From NCBI GenBank assembly GCA_963774075.1, contig CAVZDP010000003.1, positions 868,001-932,000 on the forward strand: 64,000 nt of DNA, read 5' to 3'. The notes below the pieces were generated by a model. It saw nothing but the letters and a program-made list of their open reading frames with translations. It searched no databases and was not told the origin of the DNA. Source of the stretch: JBBQNR01 sp963774075. GTDB taxonomy: Bacteria; Actinomycetota; Thermoleophilia; Solirubrobacterales; JBBDJG01. Both the position numbers and the translations under genes were made by a program. Below, one piece after another: positions 9,271-17,257 of this stretch; within the stretch, counting starts at the first letter, position 1, and every line of letters starts with the position of its first letter.

Positions 9271-10542
9271 ATGCCAGCCGAGCCGGAGTCGCCCATCTCG
9301 CCGGCGATCGTCGTCGACCACGTGACCAAGCGCTTCCGCATGCCGCACGAGCGCTACAGCACGTTGAAGGAACGCGCCCTGCACGCGTTCAGCCGTCGCA
9401 GCCACGAGGTGCTCGAGGGCTTGCACGACGTGTCGTTCAGCGTCCAGCCCGGCGAGTTCTTCGGGGTCGTCGGCCGCAACGGCTCCGGCAAGAGCACGCT
9501 GCTCAAGTGCATCGCCGGGATCTACCGCGCCGACGCCGGCGCGATCCGTGTCAACGGGCGCATGTCGACCTTCATCGAGCTCGGGGTCGGCTTCAACCCC
9601 GATCTCGCGGCGCGCGACAACGTCACGCTGAACGCGATCCTGCTCGGCCTCACGCCGAGCGAGGCGCGCCGGCGCGTGGACCGCGTGATCGAGTTCGCCG
9701 AGCTCCAGGAGTTCACCGACCTGAAGCTCAAGAACTACTCGTCCGGCATGTACGTGCGCCTGGCGTTCGCGGTGATGATCCAGGTTGACGCTGAGATCCT
9801 CCTCATCGACGAGGTGCTCGCCGTGGGCGACGCCGCGTTCCAGCAGAAGTGCTACGCCGAGTTCGAGCGCATGCGCGAGGCCGGCCGCACGATCGTCTTC
9901 GTCACGCACGACATGGCGGCCGTGAACCGCTTCTGCCACCGCGCGCTGCTCCTGGAGCGCGGGCGGATCGTGTCGAGCGGGGACCCGCACGAGGTGACCG
10001 GGGACTACCTGGCGGTGAACTTCCGCGCCGAGCGGGGCGGCGACGCCACCGAGCGAGCGGGAGAGCTGCGCGATCGCGCCGCCTACATATCCGAAGCCTG
10101 GTTCGAGGACGAGCACGGGCAGCGGCGCGAGCATCTGGCCCACGGCCGCCCATGCGCGTGCAAGGTGCGCGTCAAGTTCAACTGGGAGCTCGAGGAACCG
10201 AGCCTCGCGCTCTCACTCGACAGCGATCGCGGAGCGAAGGTGTTCGCCACGTCCAGCACCTGGGCGGGCAAGCGCACCGGAAGCTTTCGGGCCGGCGACG
10301 AGGTCGTGTTCTCCGTCTCCTTCGACAACGTGCTCGCGCCCGGCCGCTACTACGCGAGCCCGCACGTCGCGCTGCTCGAAGGAGGTGGCGCCGGCATCGT
10401 GGACCGCCGTGAGCGCGCGGCCGCGCTGGTCGTCACGGGCGACGGCGCCGAGGGTGGGCTTGTCAAGGTGCCGCACGACTTCGACCTCGAGCGCGTCGCA
10501 CCCGAGCGCGACTTCGAGCGCGTCGCGCCCGGCGACGCCTGA
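9271..10542 (+). CDS. wzt: Polysaccharide ABC exporter, ATP-binding subunit with C-terminal cargo domain (Wzt-like)
   Basis: The 423-residue protein has Walker A GRNGSGKST (68-76), the family-specific signature KNYSSGMYVRLAFA (154-167) and Walker B ILLIDEVLAVGD (176-187), which define the TagH/RfbB/Wzt group of polysaccharide exporters. Beyond residue 250 a second domain of about 165 residues (EAWFEDEHGQRREHLAHG onward) matches in position and length the Wzt C-terminal beta-sandwich that binds the modified chain end. It ends with a near-duplicated acidic/basic tail (FDLERVAPERDFERVAPG). The longer ORF back to 9052 is rejected because it overlaps the methyltransferase gene. The permease gene follows after 8 bp. 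It acts at the cytoplasmic membrane face. Confidence 0.92.
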   Translation: MPAEPESPISPAIVVDHVTKRFRMPHERYSTLKERALHAFSRRSHEVLEGLHDVSFSVQPGEFFGVVGRNGSGKSTLLKCIAGIYRADAGAIRVNGRMSTFIELGVGFNPDLAARDNVTLNAILLGLTPSEARRRVDRVIEFAELQEFTDLKLKNYSSGMYVRLAFAVMIQVDAEILLIDEVLAVGDAAFQQKCYAEFERMREAGRTIVFVTHDMAAVNRFCHRALLLERGRIVSSGDPHEVTGDYLAVNFRAERGGDATERAGELRDRAAYISEAWFEDEHGQRREHLAHGRPCACKVRVKFNWELEEPSLALSLDSDRGAKVFATSSTWAGKRTGSFRAGDEVVFSVSFDNVLAPGRYYASPHVALLEGGGAGIVDRRERAAALVVTGDGAEGGLVKVPHDFDLERVAPERDFERVAPGDA

Positions 10543-10550
10543 CCGGCACG

Positions 10551-11396
10551 ATGGCGGCTACCGCGGCCACGCGCACTCCCACGTACGAGCAGTACCCGCC
10601 CAGCTCTGTCGGCTGGCGGCGGTTCTACGACATCACGGTCGCGCTCGCCGTCACCGAGTTCAAGATCCGCTACTTCGGCTCGGTGCTCGGCTACCTGTGG
10701 TCTCTGATGCGGCCGCTGATGGTCTTCGGCGTCCTCTATGTCGTGTTCACCCACATCGTCCGCTTCGGCGGCGACATCGAGCACTACCCGCTGAAGCTCC
10801 TGCTCGCGATCGTGCTCTGGAGCTTCTTCTCGGAGGCGACGGGGCAGGCGCTGGGGTCGCTCGTCGCGCGCGAGGGGCTGCTGCGCAAGGTGCCGTTCCC
10901 GCCGGCCGTGATCCCGCTCTCGGTCACGCTCACGAGCGCCTTCAACCTCGGCCTCAACCTGCTCGTCGTGCTCGCCTTCGTGCTCGTGACCGGGATCGAG
11001 CCGGCCGCCTCCTGGCTCGAGCTGCTGCCGCTCCTGGCGCTGCTGATCGTGTTCACCGTCGCGACGTCGATGCTGCTCGCCGTCCTGTACGTGCCGTTCA
11101 GAGACATGGCGCCGATCTGGGAGGTCGTGAGCCAGATGCTGTTCTGGGGGACGCCGATCATCTACGTGATCGAGACCGTCCCCGAGAGCGTCCGCGAGCT
11201 GATGATGGCGAACCCGCTGGCGGCGATCATCGAGCAGGCGCGCCACGCGGTCATCGACCCGTCCGCTCCGACCGCGGCGGCATCCATCGGCGGCACGGCG
11301 AAGCTGCTGATCCCGCTCGCGATCGTGATGCTACTGCTCGGGCTGAGCGGGTGGCTCTACGGGCGCACCAAGTCGACGCTGGCAGAGCGGCTGTAG
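10551..11396 (+). CDS. wzm: Polysaccharide ABC exporter, permease subunit (Wzm/TagG-like)
   Basis: The 281-residue membrane protein starts with a short amphipathic N-terminus leading into VALAVTEFKIRYFGSVLGYLWSL-type sequence, which is the hallmark of ABC-2 polysaccharide permeases of the TagG/Wzm/RfbA family. About six transmembrane helices follow, with WSFFSEA and the FPPAVIPLS segment near residue 120, also typical. It pairs with the ATPase gene 8 bp upstream to export a completed, undecaprenyl-linked polysaccharide. Length and topology are standard for the family. Confidence 0.92.
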   Translation: MAATAATRTPTYEQYPPSSVGWRRFYDITVALAVTEFKIRYFGSVLGYLWSLMRPLMVFGVLYVVFTHIVRFGGDIEHYPLKLLLAIVLWSFFSEATGQALGSLVAREGLLRKVPFPPAVIPLSVTLTSAFNLGLNLLVVLAFVLVTGIEPAASWLELLPLLALLIVFTVATSMLLAVLYVPFRDMAPIWEVVSQMLFWGTPIIYVIETVPESVRELMMANPLAAIIEQARHAVIDPSAPTAAASIGGTAKLLIPLAIVMLLLGLSGWLYGRTKSTLAERL

Positions 11397-11425
11397 CCGG
11401 CCGGCTTGATGGCGGTCTTTCTCCC

Positions 11426-11483
11426 GAATATCGAGCCGGCTTCGCCGGACACCTAAAGTCCAGAGAGCCCGCCTACGGCGGTC
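11426..11483 (-). repeat. Two-hairpin palindromic repeat, copy A, overlapping a gene's 3' end
   Basis: Read on the minus strand this has hairpin 1 CCGCC-GTA-GGCGG (11469-11481), then GGACTTTAGGTGT, then hairpin 2 CCGGC-GAA-GCCGG (11436-11448), then GATATTC. Other copies lie at 50152-50438 and 57345-57443, with half-copies near 41403 and 44946. The TAG inside CTTTAGGTG is the stop codon of the glycosyltransferase at 11453, so the repeat encodes that protein's last residues (AVGGLSGL). Confidence 0.75.
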
Positions 11484-13621
11484 TCCTTCTCATCACGCTC
11501 CCACCGCTCGCGCAGAAACTTTCGCAGGATGCCCTCGACCTGGACGGCGGCGCTCTGCCAGGTCATCGGCGCCACGAACTCGCGCGCCTGCGCGGCGAGG
11601 CGCTCGCGACGGTCGGGCGCGTCGAGCAGGTCGATCACCCGCTCGGCGATCGAGATCGGCTGTGGATCGGCGAGCGAGATCAGGCGCTCGTCGCGACCGA
11701 ACACCGACTCCACGCTCGGGTGGCGGACGTCGACGACGGGTAGGCCGCAGGCCATCATCTCCTTCGGTATCCGCGAGTAGTTCGTCAGCGACAGGACGAG
11801 CCCGACCGTGGCGCTGTTGTAGAGGGTTGAGAGCGCGCGCTCGTCCACCACCCCGGCGAACTCGAAGTCGAAGCCGGCGGTCGGCGGCTCCGTGTCGCCG
11901 AAGAGGACGAAGCGCGTGCCGGGCCTGCGTTCGGCGACCTCGGCGAGCGCGAGGATCCCCAGCTCGGTGCCGCGCCGCGGGGTCACGGGCCGCGCGTAGA
12001 ACACGACGGTGTCCTGCTCGCGCGCTGCGCCCAGCGCACGGTAGGTGCCGTGGTCGACGCCGAGCTCGAAGTGGTCCGCGGTGGCGCCGAAACGCGTCTG
12101 GAGCCGCTCGGTCAGCCAGGGGCTCGCCGTCACGCACGGATAGCCCATCCGGTAGGTGTAGTCCGCCCACAGCCACTCCGACGACGCGGGATAGAACTCG
12201 GGCTCTAAGTCCTGGACGAGGTACGTCTTCAGCCTGCACCCCGGAAGCGAGGCGAGCGGGTAGGCGGTCTGCCAGCCCGTTGCGAGGGCAACGTCCGCGC
12301 CGTGCCAATCGTCGAAGCCCAGGAATACTCCGGCCCGTAGATCGGCGAAGTTCTCGGACAGCTCACGGTGGATCAGCGCAGCGCGGCCACCCATGTGCCC
12401 GGCGGGGTCGTGCACCCAGATCGAGCAGGAATGACCTCTGGCCTCCAGCTCCGCGACGATGTTGAAGATCGTCATGTGGCCGCCGCTGCCGCGCCTGAAA
12501 GGCGGGATCACCCATGCGAGGTGAAGAGGGTGATCGTCTGTGTCGCTCGGTGACGGCTTCGCGAGGGCGGCCGGCTCACTCCGAAAGTAGGACCGCACGT
12601 ACTCGAAGCGGTGACTCGACGCAGGGACGTGGCGTGCGCGCAGGGCCGCCTGGATGCCCGCCCACCTCGCCGACCCCCCGCCCCGGCCCTCGAGCGACAG
12701 CCGCTCGGCGAGCGAATCGGGCAGGCGCTTCGCCCTGGAGCCGAGAGCGGCGAACGCCGCCCTGCCGGCGTGGTGCCGAGCCGATCCGAGCGCCTTGGTG
12801 AGCTGCCCCCCGCGGCCATGACCCTGCCGCCTCGTGTATTCGACGTCGCGGCGCACCTGAGCGGCGATCGTACGCAACGCGCGGCCCGGGGCAGCCGGCT
12901 CGACGTGGCCCAAGGTCTCCCGCAGGCCCCGGTACTCGTCGAAGTAGCGCCGCATGAACTCGACGAAGCCGTAGTCGTGGGCGTGCAGCACACCCGCCTC
13001 GGGGACGTAGGCTTTCTTCCAGCCCTTCGCCATCGCGTCGCGCGCGAACGCCTGGTCCTCGGCGTACGCGACTTCGCGGAACCGGACGTCCTCCCAGCAC
13101 GCCCTCGTGACGCAAGAGTTGACGTTCGAGAAGAAGCCTGTGGCCGGGTCGGAGCGGACTTCGGACCCGTCGATGCGGACCTCCCCGTTCGGGGCGAACG
13201 AGCCGAAGAACTCCTCGAGCTCCCTGGCGATCGCCGGGCTCGTGCCGGGCCTCGGGAGGTGCGGTCCGAACGCCAGTCCTACGCGCCCATCCGCGTCGAG
13301 AGCTGTTGTGAGGCGCTTCAGCCAGAGCTCGCCGGCCGGCGTCGCGTCCTGGGTGAGGAAGGCGACGACGTCTCCCCGGGCCTGCTCCATCGCGAGGTTG
13401 CGGGTCCTGCCGTGGCCGAACTCCCCCGGCTCGATCACGAGCACCCGCGCGCCGAGCGAGTGCGCGATCGCGGGCGAACCGTCCCGCGAGCCCGAGTCGA
13501 TGACGAGCGTCTCGACCGGAGCGTCAATCCGCTGCCCGGCGACCGCCGCGAGCACCTCCTCCAGGTAACGGGCGCCGTCCTTCACCGGGACGACGACCGT
13601 GACGCCCGCCGCCTCGCTCAT
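11453..13621 (-). CDS. Two-domain glycosyltransferase: GT2 rhamnosyltransferase-like plus WsaF-like GT4
   Basis: The 722-residue protein begins with a GT2 domain (VTVVVPVKDGARYLEEVLAA, then VIDSGSRDGSP and FGHGRTRNLAME, the latter typical of rhamnosyltransferases). From about residue 375 a second transferase domain follows, with HLAWVIPPFRRGSGGH, LVQDLEPEFYPASSEWLWA and YSRIPKEMMACGLPVVDV, features of the WsaF family that assembles rhamnans on S-layer glycans. A polyrhamnose-type product is therefore possible, but sugar specificity is inferred. The start codon overlaps the stop of the upstream coiled-coil gene (ATGA). The final residues and the TAG stop lie within repeat copy A, so the natural C-terminus seems altered by the repeat. 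Confidence 0.88.
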   Translation of the reverse strand: MSEAAGVTVVVPVKDGARYLEEVLAAVAGQRIDAPVETLVIDSGSRDGSPAIAHSLGARVLVIEPGEFGHGRTRNLAMEQARGDVVAFLTQDATPAGELWLKRLTTALDADGRVGLAFGPHLPRPGTSPAIARELEEFFGSFAPNGEVRIDGSEVRSDPATGFFSNVNSCVTRACWEDVRFREVAYAEDQAFARDAMAKGWKKAYVPEAGVLHAHDYGFVEFMRRYFDEYRGLRETLGHVEPAAPGRALRTIAAQVRRDVEYTRRQGHGRGGQLTKALGSARHHAGRAAFAALGSRAKRLPDSLAERLSLEGRGGGSARWAGIQAALRARHVPASSHRFEYVRSYFRSEPAALAKPSPSDTDDHPLHLAWVIPPFRRGSGGHMTIFNIVAELEARGHSCSIWVHDPAGHMGGRAALIHRELSENFADLRAGVFLGFDDWHGADVALATGWQTAYPLASLPGCRLKTYLVQDLEPEFYPASSEWLWADYTYRMGYPCVTASPWLTERLQTRFGATADHFELGVDHGTYRALGAAREQDTVVFYARPVTPRRGTELGILALAEVAERRPGTRFVLFGDTEPPTAGFDFEFAGVVDERALSTLYNSATVGLVLSLTNYSRIPKEMMACGLPVVDVRHPSVESVFGRDERLISLADPQPISIAERVIDLLDAPDRRERLAAQAREFVAPMTWQSAAVQVEGILRKFLRERWERDEKETAVGGLSGL

Positions 13622-13959
13622 CCCGGCCGGCCGGTGAGCCGCCGCAGAGCGCGGACGAGGAGCCGCAGGGCCTCGAAGGCGATCCTGAGCGGCCTGCGCC
13701 GCATCAGGCCGTCGAGGTCGATCCGCGAGCGCTCGAGCCAGTAGAGCTGCCGCTCGAGGCGCGCCATCTCGCTGGAGCGCCGCGCCCTCAGCTCGAAGAG
13801 CTCGCGCTCGGTCTCGGCGAGCGCCTCTCGCGTAGCTGCCAGCTCCGCCTGGAGCTCCTGAACCCTCTGAGCGTCGCCGGGGGTCTGGCCGGCTTCCTCG
13901 CCCGGCGGCGCATCGGCGGCCTCGCTGCGCCCGGGGCTCGCCTGGCCTCTTGGCGTCAC
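13618..13959 (-). CDS. Small coiled-coil protein coupled to the WsaF-like glycosyltransferase
   Basis: The 113-residue frame starts at a GTG at 13959. It has a disordered Pro/Gly/Ala N-terminus, a predicted coiled coil of about 45 residues (VQELQAELAATREALAETER), and an Arg/Leu-rich amphipathic C-terminus (LRIAFEALRLLVRALRRL). The ORF stays open to 14598, but that part is antisense to the LuxR gene and has no protein character. Its stop overlaps the next ATG by ATGA, a strong sign of coupling. Similar small coiled-coil proteins often act as scaffolds or chain-length partners for glycosyltransferases; no family name is recognised. Confidence 0.65.
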   Translation of the reverse strand: MTPRGQASPGRSEAADAPPGEEAGQTPGDAQRVQELQAELAATREALAETERELFELRARRSSEMARLERQLYWLERSRIDLDGLMRRRPLRIAFEALRLLVRALRRLTGRPG

Positions 13960-14055
13960 GCGGCGGACGGTAGCACCCGTACTGCGGGTGACACTGGGGT
14001 TGCGGCCGGCCCCGCGGGCGTCAGGGACCGACCGCCGCCTGCCGACGAAGGTCTG

Positions 14056-14778
14056 GTGAGGAGCACCGGCGGGCCGCCGGCGGGCCGCCCGGCCGCGCCG
14101 GACGGCCGCATAGAAGTCTTGATCGTGTGCCGGGCCGAGCTCTTGCAGCTCGGCCTCGAGCGCCTGCTCGCGCGTGCCCCGGATCTCAAGGTGTTCACGT
14201 ACACGCGGGTGCCCGCCGCCGCCGGAGCCGCCCGCGAGGACGGTGCGCACGGCATGGGCAGGGCCGCCGGAGCGGGTCGGGTGCGCCGGGTAGCGCTCCT
14301 GAGCGACCGCCAGCTCCCCGACGCCGCCGCGGAGTGCGAGCTGATCCGCGCTACGTTCGCCGACGAGGTCGTCCTGCTCTCGAGCCGGCCCGACATGGAC
14401 GTGCTGGTCGGCTGCATGGCCGCGGACGCCCAAGCCTTCGTGATGGAAGGAGATTCGCCTCCGGTGCTTCTGGCGGCGATCCGAGCCGCGGCCGCCGGCC
14501 GCACCTACGTCGGTCAGCGCACCCTCGATCTGCTCGTTGACTGGCTCGCCCAGCGGGAGCGCGCCCGCGGAGGGGCGGTCGCGCGCGCCGGCGACCACCG
14601 CCTGCTGCGCCTGCTCGCCGCGGGGCGCACGACCGCGGACATTGCCGAGCTACTCGGAATCGCGCCGAAGACCGTGCGCAACCGAACCTCGCGCCTCTAC
14701 CGCAGGCTCGGCGTGCACTCGCGGGCTGCGGCGGTGCGCGTAGCCGAGCAGCGCGGGCTGCTCGACGGCGCCGACTAG
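14056..14778 (+). CDS. LuxR-type regulator with a degenerate receiver domain
   Basis: The 240-residue protein (GTG start) has a receiver-like N-terminal domain and a C-terminal LuxR/NarL helix-turn-helix (LLAAGRTTADIAELLGIAPK, then TVRNRTSRLYRRLGV). In the receiver the usual acidic pair after the first strand is replaced (VLIVCRAELL instead of VLIVDDHxLL), and the conserved lysine region reads AFVMEGDSP, without Lys. An Asp in ALLSDRQLPD could still sit at the phospho-acceptor position. Phosphorylation-independent control, as in atypical response regulators, is therefore likely. No sensor kinase is nearby. It is divergent from the glycosyltransferase operon and may control it; this is inference from position. 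Confidence 0.85.
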   Translation: MRSTGGPPAGRPAAPDGRIEVLIVCRAELLQLGLERLLARAPDLKVFTYTRVPAAAGAAREDGAHGMGRAAGAGRVRRVALLSDRQLPDAAAECELIRATFADEVVLLSSRPDMDVLVGCMAADAQAFVMEGDSPPVLLAAIRAAAAGRTYVGQRTLDLLVDWLAQRERARGGAVARAGDHRLLRLLAAGRTTADIAELLGIAPKTVRNRTSRLYRRLGVHSRAAAVRVAEQRGLLDGAD

Positions 14779-14791
14779 CTCGCCCGGGCAG

Positions 14792-15286
14792 TCAGCGCGC
14801 TTTGCGCGCCGGCACGTCGAGCGATCCCGGGCCGTAGTCGATCTCGACCGCGGTTCTCGGCCCCGGTGGGTCGTGCCAGGAGACCGTGAACGGCACCTTG
14901 TTCCCCGGCGCGACCTCCGCCTCGAGCCCGATCCGGCGGCGCTCCTCGTCCGGATAGCGGCCGGGACCGCTTCCCGGCCCGCGGCCGTAGGGATAGAGCG
15001 AGTGCACGTAGGCCGGCACGAATGTCGCGACGGACTCGAGCTTGCGCCCGTCCGCGTCGAGCACGCGCACGTCGGCCGCCTTCATGGTCAACTTCTCGAG
15101 CCCTTCGTTCTTCACCTCACCGCGCAGGATGCGATCGCGCGGCAGCGTCGGCGGCACGAGCAGGCGCGGCTCCTTCTCCCACACGAGCTTCGCCGAGCGA
15201 CCGACGGCCTCGTCGTCTCCGCCGCAGCCGGCCGCCGCCAGCGCAAGCGCCGCGAATGCGGCGGCGGTCGCCGCTCGCTGCCTCAT
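14792..15286 (-). CDS. Secreted lipoprotein of unknown function
   Basis: The 164-residue protein opens with a short charged start, a hydrophobic Ala-rich stretch and a lipobox ending AAAGCGGD, so Cys21 should be lipidated and the protein anchored outside the membrane. The mature part is beta-rich with LRGEVKNEGLEKLTMKAADV, which resembles an immunoglobulin-like/FxLYD-style domain for extracellular lipoproteins, followed by a Gly/Pro/Tyr-rich loop (SLYPYGRGPGSGPGRYP). No specific function is recognised. The start is supported by TAACGT 6 nt upstream. Confidence 0.78.
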   Translation of the reverse strand: MRQRAATAAAFAALALAAAGCGGDDEAVGRSAKLVWEKEPRLLVPPTLPRDRILRGEVKNEGLEKLTMKAADVRVLDADGRKLESVATFVPAYVHSLYPYGRGPGSGPGRYPDEERRRIGLEAEVAPGNKVPFTVSWHDPPGPRTAVEIDYGPGSLDVPARKAR

Positions 15287-15292
15287 GCGTTG

Positions 15293-15298
15293 ACGTTA
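15293..15298 (-). promoter_or_regulatory. Putative -10 element, leaderless type
   Basis: TAACGT on the minus strand, 6 nt before the lipoprotein ATG at 15286. No ribosome-binding site is present. Confidence 0.4.
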
Positions 15299-15308
15299 TC
15301 GCGCTGGG

Positions 15309-17042
15309 CTAGTTCGGCTCCGGCCTGGGAGTGAACCAGTCGCAGCCCGGCGGGTTCGGGTTCTCGGGACTCCACGTCGCGCAGGGAACGAGGAAGCCCT
15401 GCTTCTCGCTGTTTCCGGGCCGGAAGAGGTCGATCCCCGGGCAGTCCGGCAGCAGCGGCGCCGCCGGGTCGCTCGTGGGCTGCGCCCCCGAGGGGCCCTG
15501 GTTGCGATCGCTACCCGACTGCACCCAGCAGTTGCCGAGCACCGAGTCGTTGTCCACGCAGCCAGACTCCTCCTCCACGCAGTCCTGGCCCTCCTCCTCG
15601 TCCCACCAGAAGTCGGTGCCGTTGACGTCACGCGTGCCCTGGCACTGGGTGAAGTCGACGAGGCTCGGGTTCAGCGTGCTCGGGCGCACTCCGAGACAGT
15701 TGTCCTGGTAGCGGTTGTTGCCCGAGGTGTCGTAGGTCTTGGCGGGGTCCTGCTCGTCGCGCAGGGCCGCCGGGACCCAGAACTGCATAGTGCCGTTGCG
15801 CCAGTTGTTGAAGATGTAGTTGTCCTCGACCAGGTTCGCGTTACCACCCGCGATCAGGAGCCCGGTGCCCAGCGGAACCCCGAACGTCGGGCAGACCAAA
15901 TCCGGCTCCCGCTCGGACCACGGCACCGTCGCGCAGTAGACGTCCCGCTCCTCGGTGTAGATGTCGAAGTTGTTGTCGTAGATCAGGTTCTCGGACCACT
16001 TCGAGTTGTCCTGGGGCATGCCAGGGTGGCCGCCGTTGAAGGAGTCGACGGTCACTCCGGTGGCGTTGTCGTGCAGTCGGTTACGTTGGAACCACGTGCC
16101 GTTCCCGGCCGTGCCCGAGGTGCCGATCGTGTTGTGGTGCGAGTCGCAGTTGCGGACGATGATCCCGTAGACGTGGCCGTGCGCGTCCGGCTGGCCATGG
16201 CGCCCGTTCGGCCCCGACCCGGGGTAAACGCCGGAGTCGCCGCTGTGCGACGTCTCGCAGTTCTCGTAGATGCCGTGGTCGGACGCGAACGAGAGGATCG
16301 CGTACTCGCGGCTGTAGCGCGAGATGATCCCGTCGAACCGGAACCCGTTCGTCTCGAGCACGTAGACGTTGTTGAAGTCCGAGAACTCGACGTAGAAGTT
16401 CTTGAGGAAGACGCCGTCCGCGCGGTCGGCGCGGATGACGTTGAGCGCGGTCCTCTCACCCTCGATCCGCACGTCCATCGGATCGTCGCCCGTGCCCTCG
16501 ATCTGGATGTTGCATTTCGCGTCGCAGAGGCGGTTGTCGTTGGTGTCGCCGAGGATGGCGATCAGGTTCTGCGCGTGGGGGCATTGCCGGTGCTCGTCGT
16601 AGGTGAGCGCGAAGTCGCCGGCCTGGGTGCGCGCGTAGACGTCCTCGCAGCCGGCGGGCGCCGGACCGCGGCTCGGCTCCTCGCGGTAGAGGCCCGGCAG
16701 CACCTGGATGCGGGCCCCGTTTCCGGCCGCGTTCACCGCGGCCTGGATGTGGCTGAAGCCGCACTTCTTCAAGAGCTTTGTGTTCTCTTTGCGGATGGCG
16801 GAGTTGCGGATCTGGTTGATCCGCTGCCTCGAGTCCGGCTTGCAGACGACGAGGCTGGGCCCGCTCGTCCTGTAGGTGGGGAAATCGCCCTGGTTCCAGT
16901 CCGGGAAGAAGGTCTCGCGCTCGGCGTGCGCGCCGGCGGTCGACGGCATGCAGAGCGCAGCGACGAGTGCTGCGGTGGCAAGCAACAGCAGCGCGAGCCT
17001 CGACGACGAAGACGAGTAGCGCCTGACGGCAATGGACCTCAT
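15309..17042 (-). CDS. Secreted right-handed parallel beta-helix protein
   Basis: The ATG at 17042 is preceded by GGGAGG at 7 nt spacing, which decides the start over the longer ORF from 17108. The 577-residue protein has a signal peptide (LALLLLATAALVAALCMP, cleavage near AGAHA). It then has a polysaccharide-lyase-like beta-helix: short strands with Asn/Gly turns such as GVFLKNFYVEFSDFNNVYV, FDGIISRYSREYAIL and NLVEDNYIFNNW. About ten Cys residues suggest disulfides. Proteins of this fold bind or cleave uronic-acid polysaccharides; catalytic residues are not evident. It is divergent from the penicillin-acylase gene and shares a roughly 215-bp promoter region with it. Confidence 0.85.
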   Translation of the reverse strand: MRSIAVRRYSSSSSRLALLLLATAALVAALCMPSTAGAHAERETFFPDWNQGDFPTYRTSGPSLVVCKPDSRQRINQIRNSAIRKENTKLLKKCGFSHIQAAVNAAGNGARIQVLPGLYREEPSRGPAPAGCEDVYARTQAGDFALTYDEHRQCPHAQNLIAILGDTNDNRLCDAKCNIQIEGTGDDPMDVRIEGERTALNVIRADRADGVFLKNFYVEFSDFNNVYVLETNGFRFDGIISRYSREYAILSFASDHGIYENCETSHSGDSGVYPGSGPNGRHGQPDAHGHVYGIIVRNCDSHHNTIGTSGTAGNGTWFQRNRLHDNATGVTVDSFNGGHPGMPQDNSKWSENLIYDNNFDIYTEERDVYCATVPWSEREPDLVCPTFGVPLGTGLLIAGGNANLVEDNYIFNNWRNGTMQFWVPAALRDEQDPAKTYDTSGNNRYQDNCLGVRPSTLNPSLVDFTQCQGTRDVNGTDFWWDEEEGQDCVEEESGCVDNDSVLGNCWVQSGSDRNQGPSGAQPTSDPAAPLLPDCPGIDLFRPGNSEKQGFLVPCATWSPENPNPPGCDWFTPRPEPN

Positions 17043-17257
17043 CGAGTTCCTCCCCGGTGACTGGACGCCCCGAGCGTCCATATGAAAATGCGACGTTGCG
17101 ACGAGCAAGCCGCCGCGAGCGCCATCTTAGCGCGCGCCGGTGGATGTGCAAGGCCTCCCGACCCACTACCCAACGGCCAGGGCACTTCCACCGCGGCTTT
17201 TATTCGGCTACAGTTCCGGGGCTTCTAGTCAAGTCAGCCGTCGGGGGAGGATTCGGG

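Noticed and set aside
13960..14598. Upstream extension of the coiled-coil ORF
   Set aside because: It lies antisense to the LuxR gene and lacks protein character; GTG 13959 fits better.
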